A DNA stretch of 64,000 nucleotides from Papilionanthe hookeriana x Papilionanthe teres (lineage: Eukaryota; Streptophyta; Magnoliopsida; Asparagales; Orchidaceae), in assembly GCA_022702705.1 (NCBI GenBank), contig CM040422.1:34309270-34373269 (forward strand), written 5' to 3'. Below the pieces are notes generated by a model. The model was not told the origin of the DNA. It saw nothing but the letters and a program-made list of their open reading frames with translations, and did not search any database. The position numbers and the translations under genes are program-made. Below are positions 44,773-56,077 of this stretch, in pieces. Numbering within the stretch: position 1 is the first letter of the stretch; each line of letters begins with the position of its first letter.

Positions 44773-47700
44773 TGTTGACCTCATTTTTGATGAGGTCTTC
44801 TCTTCCCTCTTTAGTGCTTAGGATCTAGCCTTAGGCTTTTCCTTTGACTATCTTAGAGGACTAGAATTGGGACCCATCCTTTAGAAATTTAAACCACTTC
44901 TTGTCTCCCTTCAAACCCCACAAGCTTGATTGTAGACCCCTAATCATCTAGAGGGTTGAGATCAAAAGTGAAAGTTTAAAGGATGAGTTCCCTATGGGAC
45001 TCTTTGGCCATGGGACCACCACAGGTGGCTTGGTGCAGTGAGGGTTGACTTACATACTCACTACACTCATACTCTACACTCTCACACACACAATCCAAAT
45101 CCTAAAACCACACCCATGCCCAACTTGACTCCTTGATTCATGTAGGTAATTCATATGGATGGACCTTAACCCCTAAGCCCCTAGCTAAGAGGGTTAGGAA
45201 CAACTTAGTGAATGCCTCAAATGAGTCCTCTCATGGCTCATATAGGATTAACATGGCTTTATGGATCAATCAAAGTGATTCCATTTCACTCATATTTGAT
45301 CAATCTTCATTCTTCCAAAATTTCAATTTTTGACCCCGGGAACCCTACACCTATCAAACCTACCAAAAGCCCTTAAAATTGCCCAAATCCTTCAAAATTT
45401 CCAAATCACCCAAAATTCCCCAAAATTAACCTTGAATATTTCTTCACCAATCAAAATGATCATCCATAGCCAAAAATACCAAAAATTCCAAAAATACCCC
45501 CCAATACCCTCCAAATACCCAAAATACCCCTCTTAGCCAAAAAATCCAAAAATTCCGAAAATTCTCAAAAAATTCCAGAAAATCCCAAATATTCCAAATT
45601 TCATTTTGTCCAACTACATGATGGGCCAATTTTGTCAATTTTCCCCACTTTTACCAAAACCCCCAATTTAGCCCATTCTTAACCCAAGTGAACCTAATGT
45701 CAAACCAAATCTACCCAATTGACCCCAATTTTGGTCCAATTCAATTCTAAACTTCAATTTAATATCCAAAATATCAATCTAGACTAAATCCAAGTCCAAT
45801 TTGATTGACATTTGAATCCAATTTCACTTTTGACCTTAAAGCCCAATTTGGACCCATGACCCAAACTTAGCCCAAACCAAATCAATTCAACTCCAATTGA
45901 CCCTAAACCTTTTCTAAACCTTCCCTAACATCCCCAAAAACAAAACACTAATATGATTTTCCCAAAATTTGGACCCAAACCCCACTCAAATTCAACCCAA
46001 AACCAAAAAGCCCAATTTTGACCTAAACCCAAACCTAACCCAAATAAGCCTAAGTCCAAAAACCAAAACCCAACCAAACTTAAAACCTCTTTTAAACACT
46101 CCCATAAACATTTCCCAATATTAATTTTACATCAATTTCAACTCTAGCCCAACATTGGCCCAAATTAGCCCAATTTGACCTACATTGGCCCATTTACCAA
46201 ATGAACCCAAATTCAACCCAATTCAATTCCAAACTACCTCAAATTTGCTTCAAATCATTCAAGACACATACTTAAACTAAACTCAACATTTATTTGGCAT
46301 GGCCCTTTGCAAAATTTTTCATCTAAAAGCCCATTGCTAAACATAAAGGCCCACTCCATTAAACCTTCCTAAAAGCCCACTCCTACCAAATTCATAAGCC
46401 CAAACCCATCCTAAAGCCCACATTACAATCACATCTCATCCTCACTTAATTGATATCATCCCTAAGTGCTAAACCCATCATGAAAATCAAACCAAAAATG
46501 GTATTATTCCAAATCCCATCAAATAACCCCAAAATTTCTAAAATTCCTAAAGCCCTTTCCATGAAAGTTGACAAAGCTCTTGCCAAGCCATGTGTGAGCC
46601 AAAGACAAGCCATGTACAAGCCATATGAAGCCATGGGATGTTTGACATGTGACCATACCCAAAGTAGCAAAAGGAGGGCCCCCTTTCTTAAACCTTCATT
46701 AAGCTTTTTAACCCTTTCCATGTTACACACTAAACCAAGATTAGCCACATCACTTTAGATGGGGACTTCACCACCCCTTTCTAGCTGATGCAAATGATCC
46801 TCCCTCAGCCCAAATAAGCCATGGGGAGGTGAACCTAACCCAAAACCATGGCTTGGACCAAATCAAGCCAAAATGGCCTCTCCCCCATGCCATTTTAATC
46901 CAATCTCTTTACACATGGCATTGGCCAATTGCTTGCACAAACCTCCAGCCCTGACTCACCTGAACCTGAGGGTGACCCATGCCTACCGGCCAGCCGCCTG
47001 GATCACCGGAAAACACCATGGCCGAGACCTTGGGAGGAGCCAAATTTTGGAATTCCACCTTGCTGAGCTGCCTCACTCCAAATGGCCATTGCAGCTGTTC
47101 TTCTCCTCACCAGAGCAGCTGATCCCAACCCTTAAACCCCCCTGGGAGGCCCTCCAGCCTCTCCTATTTAAACACCCCCTCCTCTCGGCCAAGTAAGGTG
47201 CTGAAACAAACCTTAAGGAAACTCTGCCAAAATTGTTCCAGACTACTTCCCACACTTAAAGCAATTGATCCCTAGTGACAATTTGCCATAATCCCACATC
47301 AAATTAACTTAAAAATAATTCTCCACTGTCCTCTAGGGATAGGAGAACACCACATAAAAATTTGAAACCAATTGGACTTGATTAACCCTACCAAATGAGT
47401 TGATTAAGCCTCTTAAGCAAAAATGAATAAAATCAAACTTTAAATATTCATAACTCACAAAATACTTTTCAAAAATTCACAAAAATCATTTTGGAGCTTC
47501 TCTGATATCAGGGAAATTTAAGAAAATTAAAATTGCAATTTTCTAAAAAAGTTGATTTTTAAGCTTATTTTAATATTTTTAATAATTAAAAAATAATAAA
47601 AATAATAAAAATATTAAAAATCACCAAAATGTCACATTTTGAATTCTAATCATTTAGGAACAAACCAAATATTTTTCTTAAGTCCCTAGGGTAAGATATT

Positions 47701-49438
47701 GAATTTTAAAGGCTTAATGTAATTTTTTTTAATATTAAAAAATGTATTTTCCAACCTTTTCACTAAAATAATTCAAATAAATCAAACAAAAATCAGAAAA
47801 ATATAAAATTTGTTTCTCTGAACTCCTTGAGGTCAGAGAGATTTAAGAAAAATATAAAATCCATTTTTCAATATTAATTTTATTTTAAAATTAATTAATG
47901 CTCCAAAACTCAAACTAATTCTAAAAAATAAAATATAATTCAAAAAATCACAAAAATTGGTCAAAGTGGTCCTCTGGTCATTAGAAATGGTCCATAATTT
48001 TCTTAAGGATAGAAAAATTTCCTTGGTCATCTTATTGAATTTTCCTTGAAAATCCCTATTTTCCACAAAAAAATAATTATATAAATAAATTAAATATATA
48101 AAAATCACATTTTCTCCTCTAATGTGTTAATTGACATGTGAGTGAAGTCACATAAAAATTTCAAATTCATTTAAGCTTAATTTAGTGAGTTATGGAATTA
48201 TTAAGCTTGAAGGGCAAAATGGTAATTAAAATTTTCAACCTTTAATTAAAATTTTAGGATTAATCAAAAAGCGGAGGGTAAAATATTTGATTTAAACTGA
48301 TTTTGGATGATTGAAATTTAAATAATTAAAGGGTAGAGACCCATCAATCATTTTTAAGATTAATTAAAGTAAACCTTAATTAATTAATTTATTAAATTTG
48401 GAAGATTAATAAAAAAATTGAAATTATTAAAATAGGGATATTATTAAGAAGACATTTATTCTTTAATTTAAGAGTCCCTAAATTAATCACTTCAATAATA
48501 TTTAATTCCCAATTAAAATGATAATCCAAATTCAAGATTTAAAATACTAAAAGACTTAATCATTAAATTAAATTAAAATTAAAACATTTAAACTAAATTA
48601 AATCAAAATTTCAATTAAATTAATACTTTAACAATTAAATTAAATCATCTTTAAAACATTAAAAATAAAAAAAATTAAATCAAATTAAAATTAAATTAAA
48701 TCACAATTAAATCAAAGTAAATTCAAGTTAAATTAAATTAAATTAAAAAATATTAAATTAAATTAAATTACATTAAAAATAAAATCAAATTAAAATAAAA
48801 TTAAAATTAAATTAAAATTAAAATAAAATTAAATTAAAATTAAACTAAACCAAATTAAATTAAATTAAATCAAATTAAATTGAATTAAAAATAATATCAC
48901 TTAAGACATAAAGAATTGAAAAATAAATCTAAGACAACTTGAACACTATTCCAAACTTAAACCCATTAATTAAAATTAAATTAAATCACAAATCACTAAA
49001 ACATCAATTTGCCCTTAAAAGCTCTTGTTATCATAACTCCTAAGTGGAGTATTTAGTGAAGTGTCACCTCATTCATAGGATATTCAAACATCCTAGTTCA
49101 CTGAGCTAAAGAAGAAAACTTAATTAAACCTCGGATGATTACTTCACCTGATTAATTAAATCCATTTGGACTTAGAACAATTCCAGCAATATTGAAAAGA
49201 TGTTTAAGATTCATCTTAAGCACTTCCTCAATATGACGGGGTGTTTTATAAGAACAATTGAACTTAATTATTCTTTACTGCAGGAAATCATCCATAAACA
49301 AAATTGAAAACCTAGACGTCATAGGAATGACTAACTATAGTATTAGGATCTTGGTAGAAAACCAGAAACCTTGCCCTTAGCTTTACCTAGGTAATTGCTA
49401 TAAATACTTAAATGCTCTAACATGTGTTTCAAGTGCAG

Positions 49439-49464
49439 CTTGGGATGACGGGAAGACCCTCCAG
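49439..49464 (+). other. 26-nt exon-like island, element B 3' LTR
   Basis: CTAACATGTGTTTCAAGTGC and AG precede it, and GTACGC follows it. Confidence 0.4.
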
Positions 49465-50647
49465 GTACGCTTTTATTTTATTGCAATTTACCTTCTCGCA
49501 ATTTAATTAATTGCAAATGCACTTTATTTTTCTTGCATGATAAATAACTGTTGCATGAAAACCAAAACCTTTAGGATAGTCCTTGAACCGAAACTAAAAC
49601 TAAATTAAAAGTCATTATAAGATAAAAAATCACTGCCACAACATTTCAAAAAATAAAACAACTCAAAATTTAATCACAAACAGAACACAAAACTACAATT
49701 GCAACTAAATTAAAACGTCTCGTTGAATGATCGGGAATACCTCGGATGACGTAACCCACATGTTGCTAACGGGATTTCCCACGGTCTAAATGAAGGTGTG
49801 GAACTCATTCAGTTGAGTTTAGCAAATTCATCTGGACTAAGTGAATCCGATGAAAATAACGGTGCCAGGATGACGGAACCGTGGGATCTTAATCGGTTCT
49901 GTTTAAACAACTTTAAGATTTGTTTTAATTAAAATATAAAAAAAAACACTCGGATTTTAAGATTTTCTCTAAACCAAAACACTTCTCTCATCTCTTGATT
50001 TATGACTTGTAAAACTAAACCTCTGCAACAACAAGGAGCTCGGAGCATGGTGGGCAACACAGCCATCGTCATCAGCAAAACTCGGATCTACTTCAACAAA
50101 ACTTTCATAGAATTAAATAACCAAGACATAGGACTTCGAGGTGGTTTGCCTAGTGCAACATAAATCCTCAACTCTTCGTTAGGCATTTGCATGATCATGT
50201 TATGTAAATTAAGCCCTAACCGGTCTTAGGACTCCGAGGTAGTCGTTTGGTACGACATAAACCCTCACATCTTCTAGGCTGATTGTATGTTTATGCCATA
50301 CGAATATAAGTCCTAATTAATTAAAATTGGCAACATTGAATATCAAATAAGATTAGGATTTTCTTAAAACCGAGCCAAACAATAGGATAGTTTGGGAAGT
50401 TGCCAAGATTCTTCTTGGATCCTCAGCTTCTACTTCTCTTCCTTTGGATCCTCAAAAATAAATTGTTCTAAATTTTGAGTCATTCCCTTTTGAATTTCCA
50501 AAATCCAATCCTTTGAAAACCTCAAACTTTAAAATTCTTGAGAGCAAAACCACTGATCATTATCAAGAGTTTTCTTAAATGATTCACTTCATTTAAGATG
50601 TAATTAACTATAGTGGCTTGCCCTTATAGGGAACTTTAAGAACCCAG

Positions 50648-50687
50648 GTAATATAAACCCTGCTTAATTCCTTTATATTAAGCAGGG
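50648..50687 (+). promoter_or_regulatory. Splice-donor-like site and stem-loop, element B 3' LTR
   Basis: Same as 31983-32022, with the 11-bp stem (50658-50668 with 50677-50687) unchanged. Confidence 0.45.
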
Positions 50688-51013
50688 GAACTTGTCGACT
50701 TATAAAATTGGTTCGTAGACTTAACGTATGTCACAAATCTTCTAGTTTATTTAACCGAGCCCCATCATCAAGCAGTGTGTCTACTCTCCGGGATAGATAT
50801 ACAGTTTGTGGTGCGGTGCTCGTTTATATAAACTATTCAGGATGTGAGATCAGTTTGATTTCATATCTTAAAATTTTCAAATTTAAAATTATTTTCAAAA
50901 TCAATCACTACTTTTCAAATTATTTATTTAAATTAAATTAAAAAATTCACCGACAATTTCTGTAGGCGACCTCTTTTAAAAAATACAACACTCAACCTAA
51001 AAATATGTCGACA

Positions 51014-51018
51014 TGCTT
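51014..51018 (+). repeat. Target-site duplication of element B, right copy
   Basis: TGCTT directly after the LTR terminus ACA, identical to 26137-26141. Confidence 0.9.
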
Positions 51019-51134
51019 ATTGTGATTTTATGCGTAGTATGAGATCTATAAGTTTAGTGCCTTACGATTTTGAATTAGAACGCACTATTAGAATAATTTG
51101 AAAACAACAAAAATAATCTGAAAATCCTCACAAA

Positions 51135-51407
51135 ATGGCGAACTATTTGAATAATCAAAATGAAAATATACCAAGACCTTTAAGAGATTATGCTAATCCA
51201 ACAACAGATGAATATCACTTAACTATCCAAAACCCTGATGTTGCTGCTAATTCATTTGAGCTTAAACCTGCTATTATCCAAATGGTACAAAATAATCAAT
51301 TTGGAGGAACACCTAATGAAGATCCTAACTTACATCTCGCTAGTTTTTTAGAACTGTGTGCTACCTTTAAATACGATGGAGTGTCGAATGATGTGTTAGG
51401 CTTATAA
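51135..51407 (+). CDS. gag N-terminal piece of Athila-like element E (90 residues)
   Basis: ATG at 51135 opens MANYLNNQNENIPRPLRDYA, the usual RPLRDYA-type beginning of Athila Gag, then ELKPAIIQMVQNNQFGGTPN and EDPNLHLASFLELCATFKYD. The frame stops at 51405-51407 after VLGL, where related proteins continue into LRDKVKMWL (seen here in another frame at about 51425). The structural protein is therefore broken after 90 residues. Confidence 0.85.
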   Translation: MANYLNNQNENIPRPLRDYANPTTDEYHLTIQNPDVAANSFELKPAIIQMVQNNQFGGTPNEDPNLHLASFLELCATFKYDGVSNDVLGL

Positions 51408-52190
51408 TTTTTCCTTTTTCATTAAGGGATAAGGTTAAGATGTGGTTAAATTCATAGGACCTGGATCTATCAGAACTTGGGTAAAACTTTCATAGAAGTT
51501 TCTCTCAAAATATTTTCCTCTTTAAAAAACTGCTAAGCTGAGGAATGATATCACATATTTTAGTCATTTTGATGAAGAATCTATATATGAAGCTTGGGAA
51601 AGATTTAAAGATCTTCTGAAAAAGTGTCACATCATGCTTTACTAGACTAGTTAATAATTCAAACATTTAATAATGGATTAGTGGGATCTTTGAGATTGAT
51701 TATAGATGCTGCTGCTGGTGGATCATTAATGTCAAAACATTTTGATAAAGAATATTCGTTAATAGAAGAAATGGCTACTCATAATTTTCAATGGCCATCT
51801 GAGCGGGTAAATCCTAAGAGAGTAGCTAGTATTCATGATTCTGATGCGATAACTATAATAGTCTCTCAAATTGTTACACATTCTAAGAAAATAGATCAAT
51901 ATGGAATGAATTATTCTCAAACACCCCCATTGTTAGAAGAAAATTCATCTAAACAGATGATAGAATATCAAACACTTTACGAAACCTTGAATACCATAAA
52001 TAAGTCAACAATCCTTATTCGAATTATTACAATCCTTGTTGGAAGAATCACCCAAACTTCAATTAGAATAATAACAATGTTGTTGTTAACCCGCAATGGT
52101 GAAACAACTCCAGTTGGAAATCTGAACAACCAAGGAAATACAATTTATAGACCTTCTTATTCTCTTGGTTTAATAGTAACCCAAAATTAA
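51408..52190 (+). pseudogene. gag central part of element E
   Basis: Fragments in changing frames show LRDKVKMWLNS, FDEESIYEAWERFKDLL and then, in an open piece at 51681-52190, RLIIDAAAGGSLMSKHFDKE and EEMATHNFQWPSERVNPKRV. These are hallmark Athila Gag segments. The later part of the piece has drifted out of recognisable frame. Confidence 0.85.
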
Positions 52191-52830
52191 GGAAAATAAG
52201 TTATCTGCTAAAGAAATAATTCTGAATAAGGGTTATCAAATTCAAGCTCGAAATGTTGTGATGAAGAACATTGAGAATCAATTAAGACATATTTTCACTG
52301 CGCTTAATAATAGACCTTCTGGAATCTTCTTAGTAATGTTGAGATCAACCCCAAAAATCAAAACAAGGAGCAAATTAAGGCTATTCAATTAAGGAGAAGA
52401 AAAGAATTGGAAACAAGAGTACAAAAAGAAGTTGAAGTTGAGAGAGAGGATGTGAACATTGAAAAAGGTTCTAATAGGATATATCCAGACTTAGAATATC
52501 CGATTGAACCAATGAAGATAACTGTTGAAAAACCACCTCCTCCATTTCCTTAAAGATTAAAAAATAGAACATGGATAATGGATTTGCAAAGTTTTTGGAA
52601 ATTCTTAAGAAATTAATGATTAATATTCCCTTTGTTGAAGCATTAGAGCAGATGCCTGATTATGCAAAGTTATGAAGGATATTCTTAAAAATAAAAGAAA
52701 GTTCAAAGACCACGAGACTGTTGCACTTAGCGATAAGTGTAGTGCAATTATTCAGAAGAAGCTTCCTGAAAACTTAAAGACCCTGGAAGTTTTACTATCA
52801 CTTGTGCTATAGGTGAGAAATTTTTCAGAA
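52191..52830 (+). pseudogene. gag-protease junction region of element E
   Basis: LSNVEINPKNQNKEQIKAIQ and LRRRKELETRV match the conserved LPSNTEVNPK and AITLRSGKELE segment of Athila polyproteins. Then NIPFVEALEQMPDYAK and LSDKCSAIIQKKLPENLKDP appear, each with frame breaks between. Confidence 0.8.
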
Positions 52831-53417
52831 GAGCTTTATGTGAAATGGGAGTTAGTATTAATCTTATGCCTTTATCATTTTTCAAAAGATTGGGATTAGG
52901 AGAAATTTCACCTACATCTGTGACTCTTCAATTGGCTGATCGTTCTATCACTTATCCTAAAGGAGTTGTGGAAGATGTATTAGTGAAGGTGGATAAATTT
53001 TTCTTTCTTGTGTACTTTATTGTATTAGATATGAAGGAAGATAAATAAATTCCAATTATTTTGAGAAGACTATTCCTTGATACTGGGAGAGCTAAGATCG
53101 ATGTTCAAAAATGAGAATTAACTATGAGAGTTAATAGTCAAGAGGTAACTTTCAATATTCTAAAATCTATAAAATACCCTTCAGCTGAAAAAGATGATGA
53201 GTGCTTTCGAATGGAAATCTGCAATTATTTGAGAGAAGATCATTTTAAAGAAGTGTTTGAAGATAATTTGGAATGTGAGGATGAAAGTGAAAGTGAAGAT
53301 GATTTGGATGATATAAAGAATGAAAAGTTAGAATTTGTTCAGAAAAGATTTGAAAGATTGGATACTATGGAAAATGAAGATAAAAGTTTAATTTCATCTA
53401 TCATAAAACCCCCCTGA
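52831..53417 (+). pseudogene. Aspartic protease region of element E, active-site Asp changed to Glu
   Basis: ALCEMGVSINLMPLSFFKRL stands where Athila proteases have ALCDLGASINLMPLS. The catalytic Asp codon is GAA (Glu, 52842-52844) and Ala is Val, so the protease would be inactive even if expressed. LQLADRSITYPKGVVEDVLV and IPIILRRLFLDTGRAKIDVQ follow, with stops at 53046-53048 and 53113-53115. The open piece 53124-53417 is an acidic linker towards RT. Confidence 0.85.
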
Positions 53418-53716
53418 ACTTGAGCTGAAAATCCTCCTTAATCATTTGAAGTATATGTTTTTATGAGAATCATCTACCTTACCAGTTATTGTATCTTCGG
53501 ATTTAAATGAATATCAAGAACAAAAATTACTGGACTCCTTAAAAAGATACAAAAAGGCTTTTGGTTAGTCCAGAGTAGATATTAAAGGGATCAGTCCATC
53601 GATCTATATGCACATAATTTCATTGAATGAAAAACATAAACCTAGAGTTGATCCACAAAGGAGACTGAACCCAATAATGAAATAAGTGGTTACGAAAGAT
53701 ATTTTAAAGTGGTTAG
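53418..53716 (+). pseudogene. RT N-terminal start of element E, cut by element C
   Basis: LPVIVSSDLNEYQEQKLLDS, VDIKGISPSIYMHIISL and RVDPQRRLNPIMK match the segment before the RT fingers in Athila elements. The frame is cut at VTKDILKWL by the LTR at 53717. The RT active site is therefore not in the window. Confidence 0.85.
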
Positions 53717-56069
53717 TGTTGACTTCATTTTTGATGAGGTCTTTTCTCTTCTCTCTCCTTAGTACTTAGGATCTAGCCTTAAGGCTTTCCCTTTGACTAT
53801 CTTAGAGGACTAGAAATGGAACCCACCACTTAGAAATTCAAACAGCTCTTAACTCCCTGCAAACCCCATAAGTTTGATTGTAAACCCCTAAGTCACTTGG
53901 ATGGTTAAGATCAAATGTGGAGGCTTAAAGGATGAGTTCCTTATAGGACTCTTTGGCCTTAGGAATACCCTGGGTGGCCTGGTCTGGTGAGCGTAGACTT
54001 GCACACATTACACTTTCACACACATTCCAAATCCTAAAACCATTCCAACCTAGCTTGACTTCCTGACTCATGTAGGTAACTCAAATGGATGGACCTTAAC
54101 CCCTAGGCCCTTGGCTAAGAGGGTTAGGAACAACATAGTGAATGCCTCAAATGAGTCCTCTCATGGCTCTTATGGGCTTTATATGCCTTCATGGCTAAAC
54201 CGAAGTGATTCCATTCTACTCAAACTTGATCAATCTTTATTTTTTCCAAAATTTCAAATTTTGACCCCCAAGGCCCTACACCCAACAAACCTACCAAATC
54301 ACCATGAACATGCCCAAAATTTGCAAAATTACCTAAATTACCCAAAATTCCTCAAAACCAATCCTAAACATTTCCCACCATTCAAATTTCTCATCCTTAG
54401 CCAAATATACCAAAATTTCCAAAAATACGCCCCAATAACCCTCCAAATACCCAAAATGCCCTTTTTAACAAAAAAATCCATAAATTCCAAAAATTTCCAG
54501 AAAATTCCAAAAAATCCCAAATATTACCAATTTAATTTTGTTCAACTACACCATAGACCAATTTTGTCAATTTAACCCACTTTTACCAAAACCCCCAATT
54601 TGACCCATTTTTAACCAAAGTAAGCCCAATGTCAAACCAAATCAACCCAATTGACCTCAATGTTGATCCAATCCAATTCTAAACTTCAATTCAATATCCC
54701 AATATCAATTTAGACAAAATCTAAGCCCAATTTTATTACAACTTAGATCTAATTTCAATTTGAAGCTTAAAGCATGACCTAAACTTAGCCCAAACTAACC
54801 CAACTCAACTCCAATTAACCCCAAATCTTTTCCTAAACCTTGCTAATATCCCCAAAAACAAAAAACTAATAAGATTTGCCCAAAATTTGAACCCAAACTC
54901 CACCCAAACCTAACCCAAAACCAAAATCCCCAATTTTGGGCTAAACCCACCATGAACCCAAATGGGCCCAAATCCCAAAATCAAAGCCCAACCAATGTTG
55001 AAAACTCTTTGTAACACTCCCATAAACATTTCTCAACATTAATTTTACATCAAATCTAACATTAGCCCAACCTTAGCACAAGTTAGCCCAATTTGACACA
55101 CTTTGACCCTATTATTAAAAAGCTCAAATTAAACCCAATTCAACCCCAAATGACACCAAATCTTTTCTAAAATTTTCATAACACATCCCTAAACTAAATG
55201 CAACATTTATTTGGCAAGGTCCTTCACAAAATTTTTTCATCCAAAAGCCCACTTCGAAACATAAAGCCTACTTCCTTAAACCATTTTAAAAGCCCATCCA
55301 AAATGATTTCAAAAGGCCCAAAGTCAATCCAAAGCCTACATGACACTTTCACCCCATCATCCCTTTGATTTAAATCACTCCCTAAGTTTCAAATTCATCA
55401 TTAAGCTTTTCTAAACTAAGACATGTGCCAAATTACCCCTAAATATCTAAAATCCTTAAAAGCCATTTCCATGAAATTGACCAAGCTTGGCCCCAAGCCA
55501 AATGGAGCCATGGAGCCATGCATAAGCCATATGTAAGCCATGAGGAGCCATAGACTTGTAATCACTCCCTAAATGGTAAAAGGAGGAGATCCTTTAAGCA
55601 CTCCCTAAAAGTCATTAACCCATTACATGATTCCCCTTAACCTAAATTTAATCCAAATAATCCTTGATGGGGACTTCACCACACATGTGAGGCTGACCCA
55701 AATGATTCCTCTCAGCCCAAGGTCAAGCCTTGGGTGGTGCACCAACCCAAAACCATGGCTAAACCAAAATGAGCCAAAAATCACCCCTTTCCCCATGCCA
55801 CTTAAATCTAATTCTTTACACATGTCCAAAGGCAATTGACTGCACGAAACCCCAGCCCTGAATCCCCTGAGTCAGATGGTGACCTGACTCTGGCCAGCCA
55901 GCCACCAGGCCGCCGGAAAATGCCATGGCCGAGGAGCTTGGAATGAGCCAAATTTCAAATTCCCATCTACTGAGCTGCCCCACTCCAATTGGACACCACA
56001 GCTCTTCATTTCCTCCCCTAGGCAGCTGATCCCAGCCATCAATTGCCCCTGGGAAGCCCTGGCCATGGC

Positions 56070-56077
56070 TATTTAAA
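56070..56077 (+). promoter_or_regulatory. Candidate TATA box, element C 5' LTR
   Basis: TATTTAAA followed by CCCCCTCTCGGCCAAA, 2.35 kb into the LTR. Confidence 0.5.

Larger units (their letters stand above)
26142..51013 (+). mobile_element. Element B: near-complete 24.87-kb Tat/Ogre-type retrotransposon carrying an ALKBH ORF
   Basis: Two similar LTRs (26142-32350 and 44773-51013) flank a 12.4-kb internal region, with identical TGCTT duplications outside. Internal order is primer site, leader, ORF1, gag, zinc knuckle, acidic spacer, PR, linker, RT, RNase H, archaeal-type RNase H, integrase, ALKBH ORF, minisatellite. The second RNase H and the very long LTRs place it in the Tat/Ogre group. Stops and frameshifts occur in most domains, so this copy could not move alone as read here. 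By eye the LTRs agree at about 95% over their first 500 bases. Confidence 0.93.
44773..51013 (+). repeat. 3' LTR of element B (6241 bp)
   Basis: Starts TGTTGACCTCATTTTTGATG and ends ATGTCGACA, followed by TGCTT. It shares the 1.2-kb internal deletion with the 5' LTR. TATA box 47165-47172, TTAAA-rich tract about 48595-48890, exon-like island 49439-49464, donor and hairpin 50648-50687. Confidence 0.93.
24373..53716 (+). mobile_element. Element E: Athila-like Ty3/gypsy element split by element B
   Basis: Left piece 24373-26141 holds the 5' LTR, a tRNA-Asp-type primer site and the leader start. Right piece 51014-53716 holds the rest of the leader, gag, protease and the RT beginning. The two pieces join exactly across element B through the TGCTT duplication. 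The right piece is cut by element C at 53717, and the remainder of E should lie beyond the window. Protein motifs (LDAAAGGSLM-like, SINLMPLSFFKRLGLGE) are those of the Athila lineage. Confidence 0.85.
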
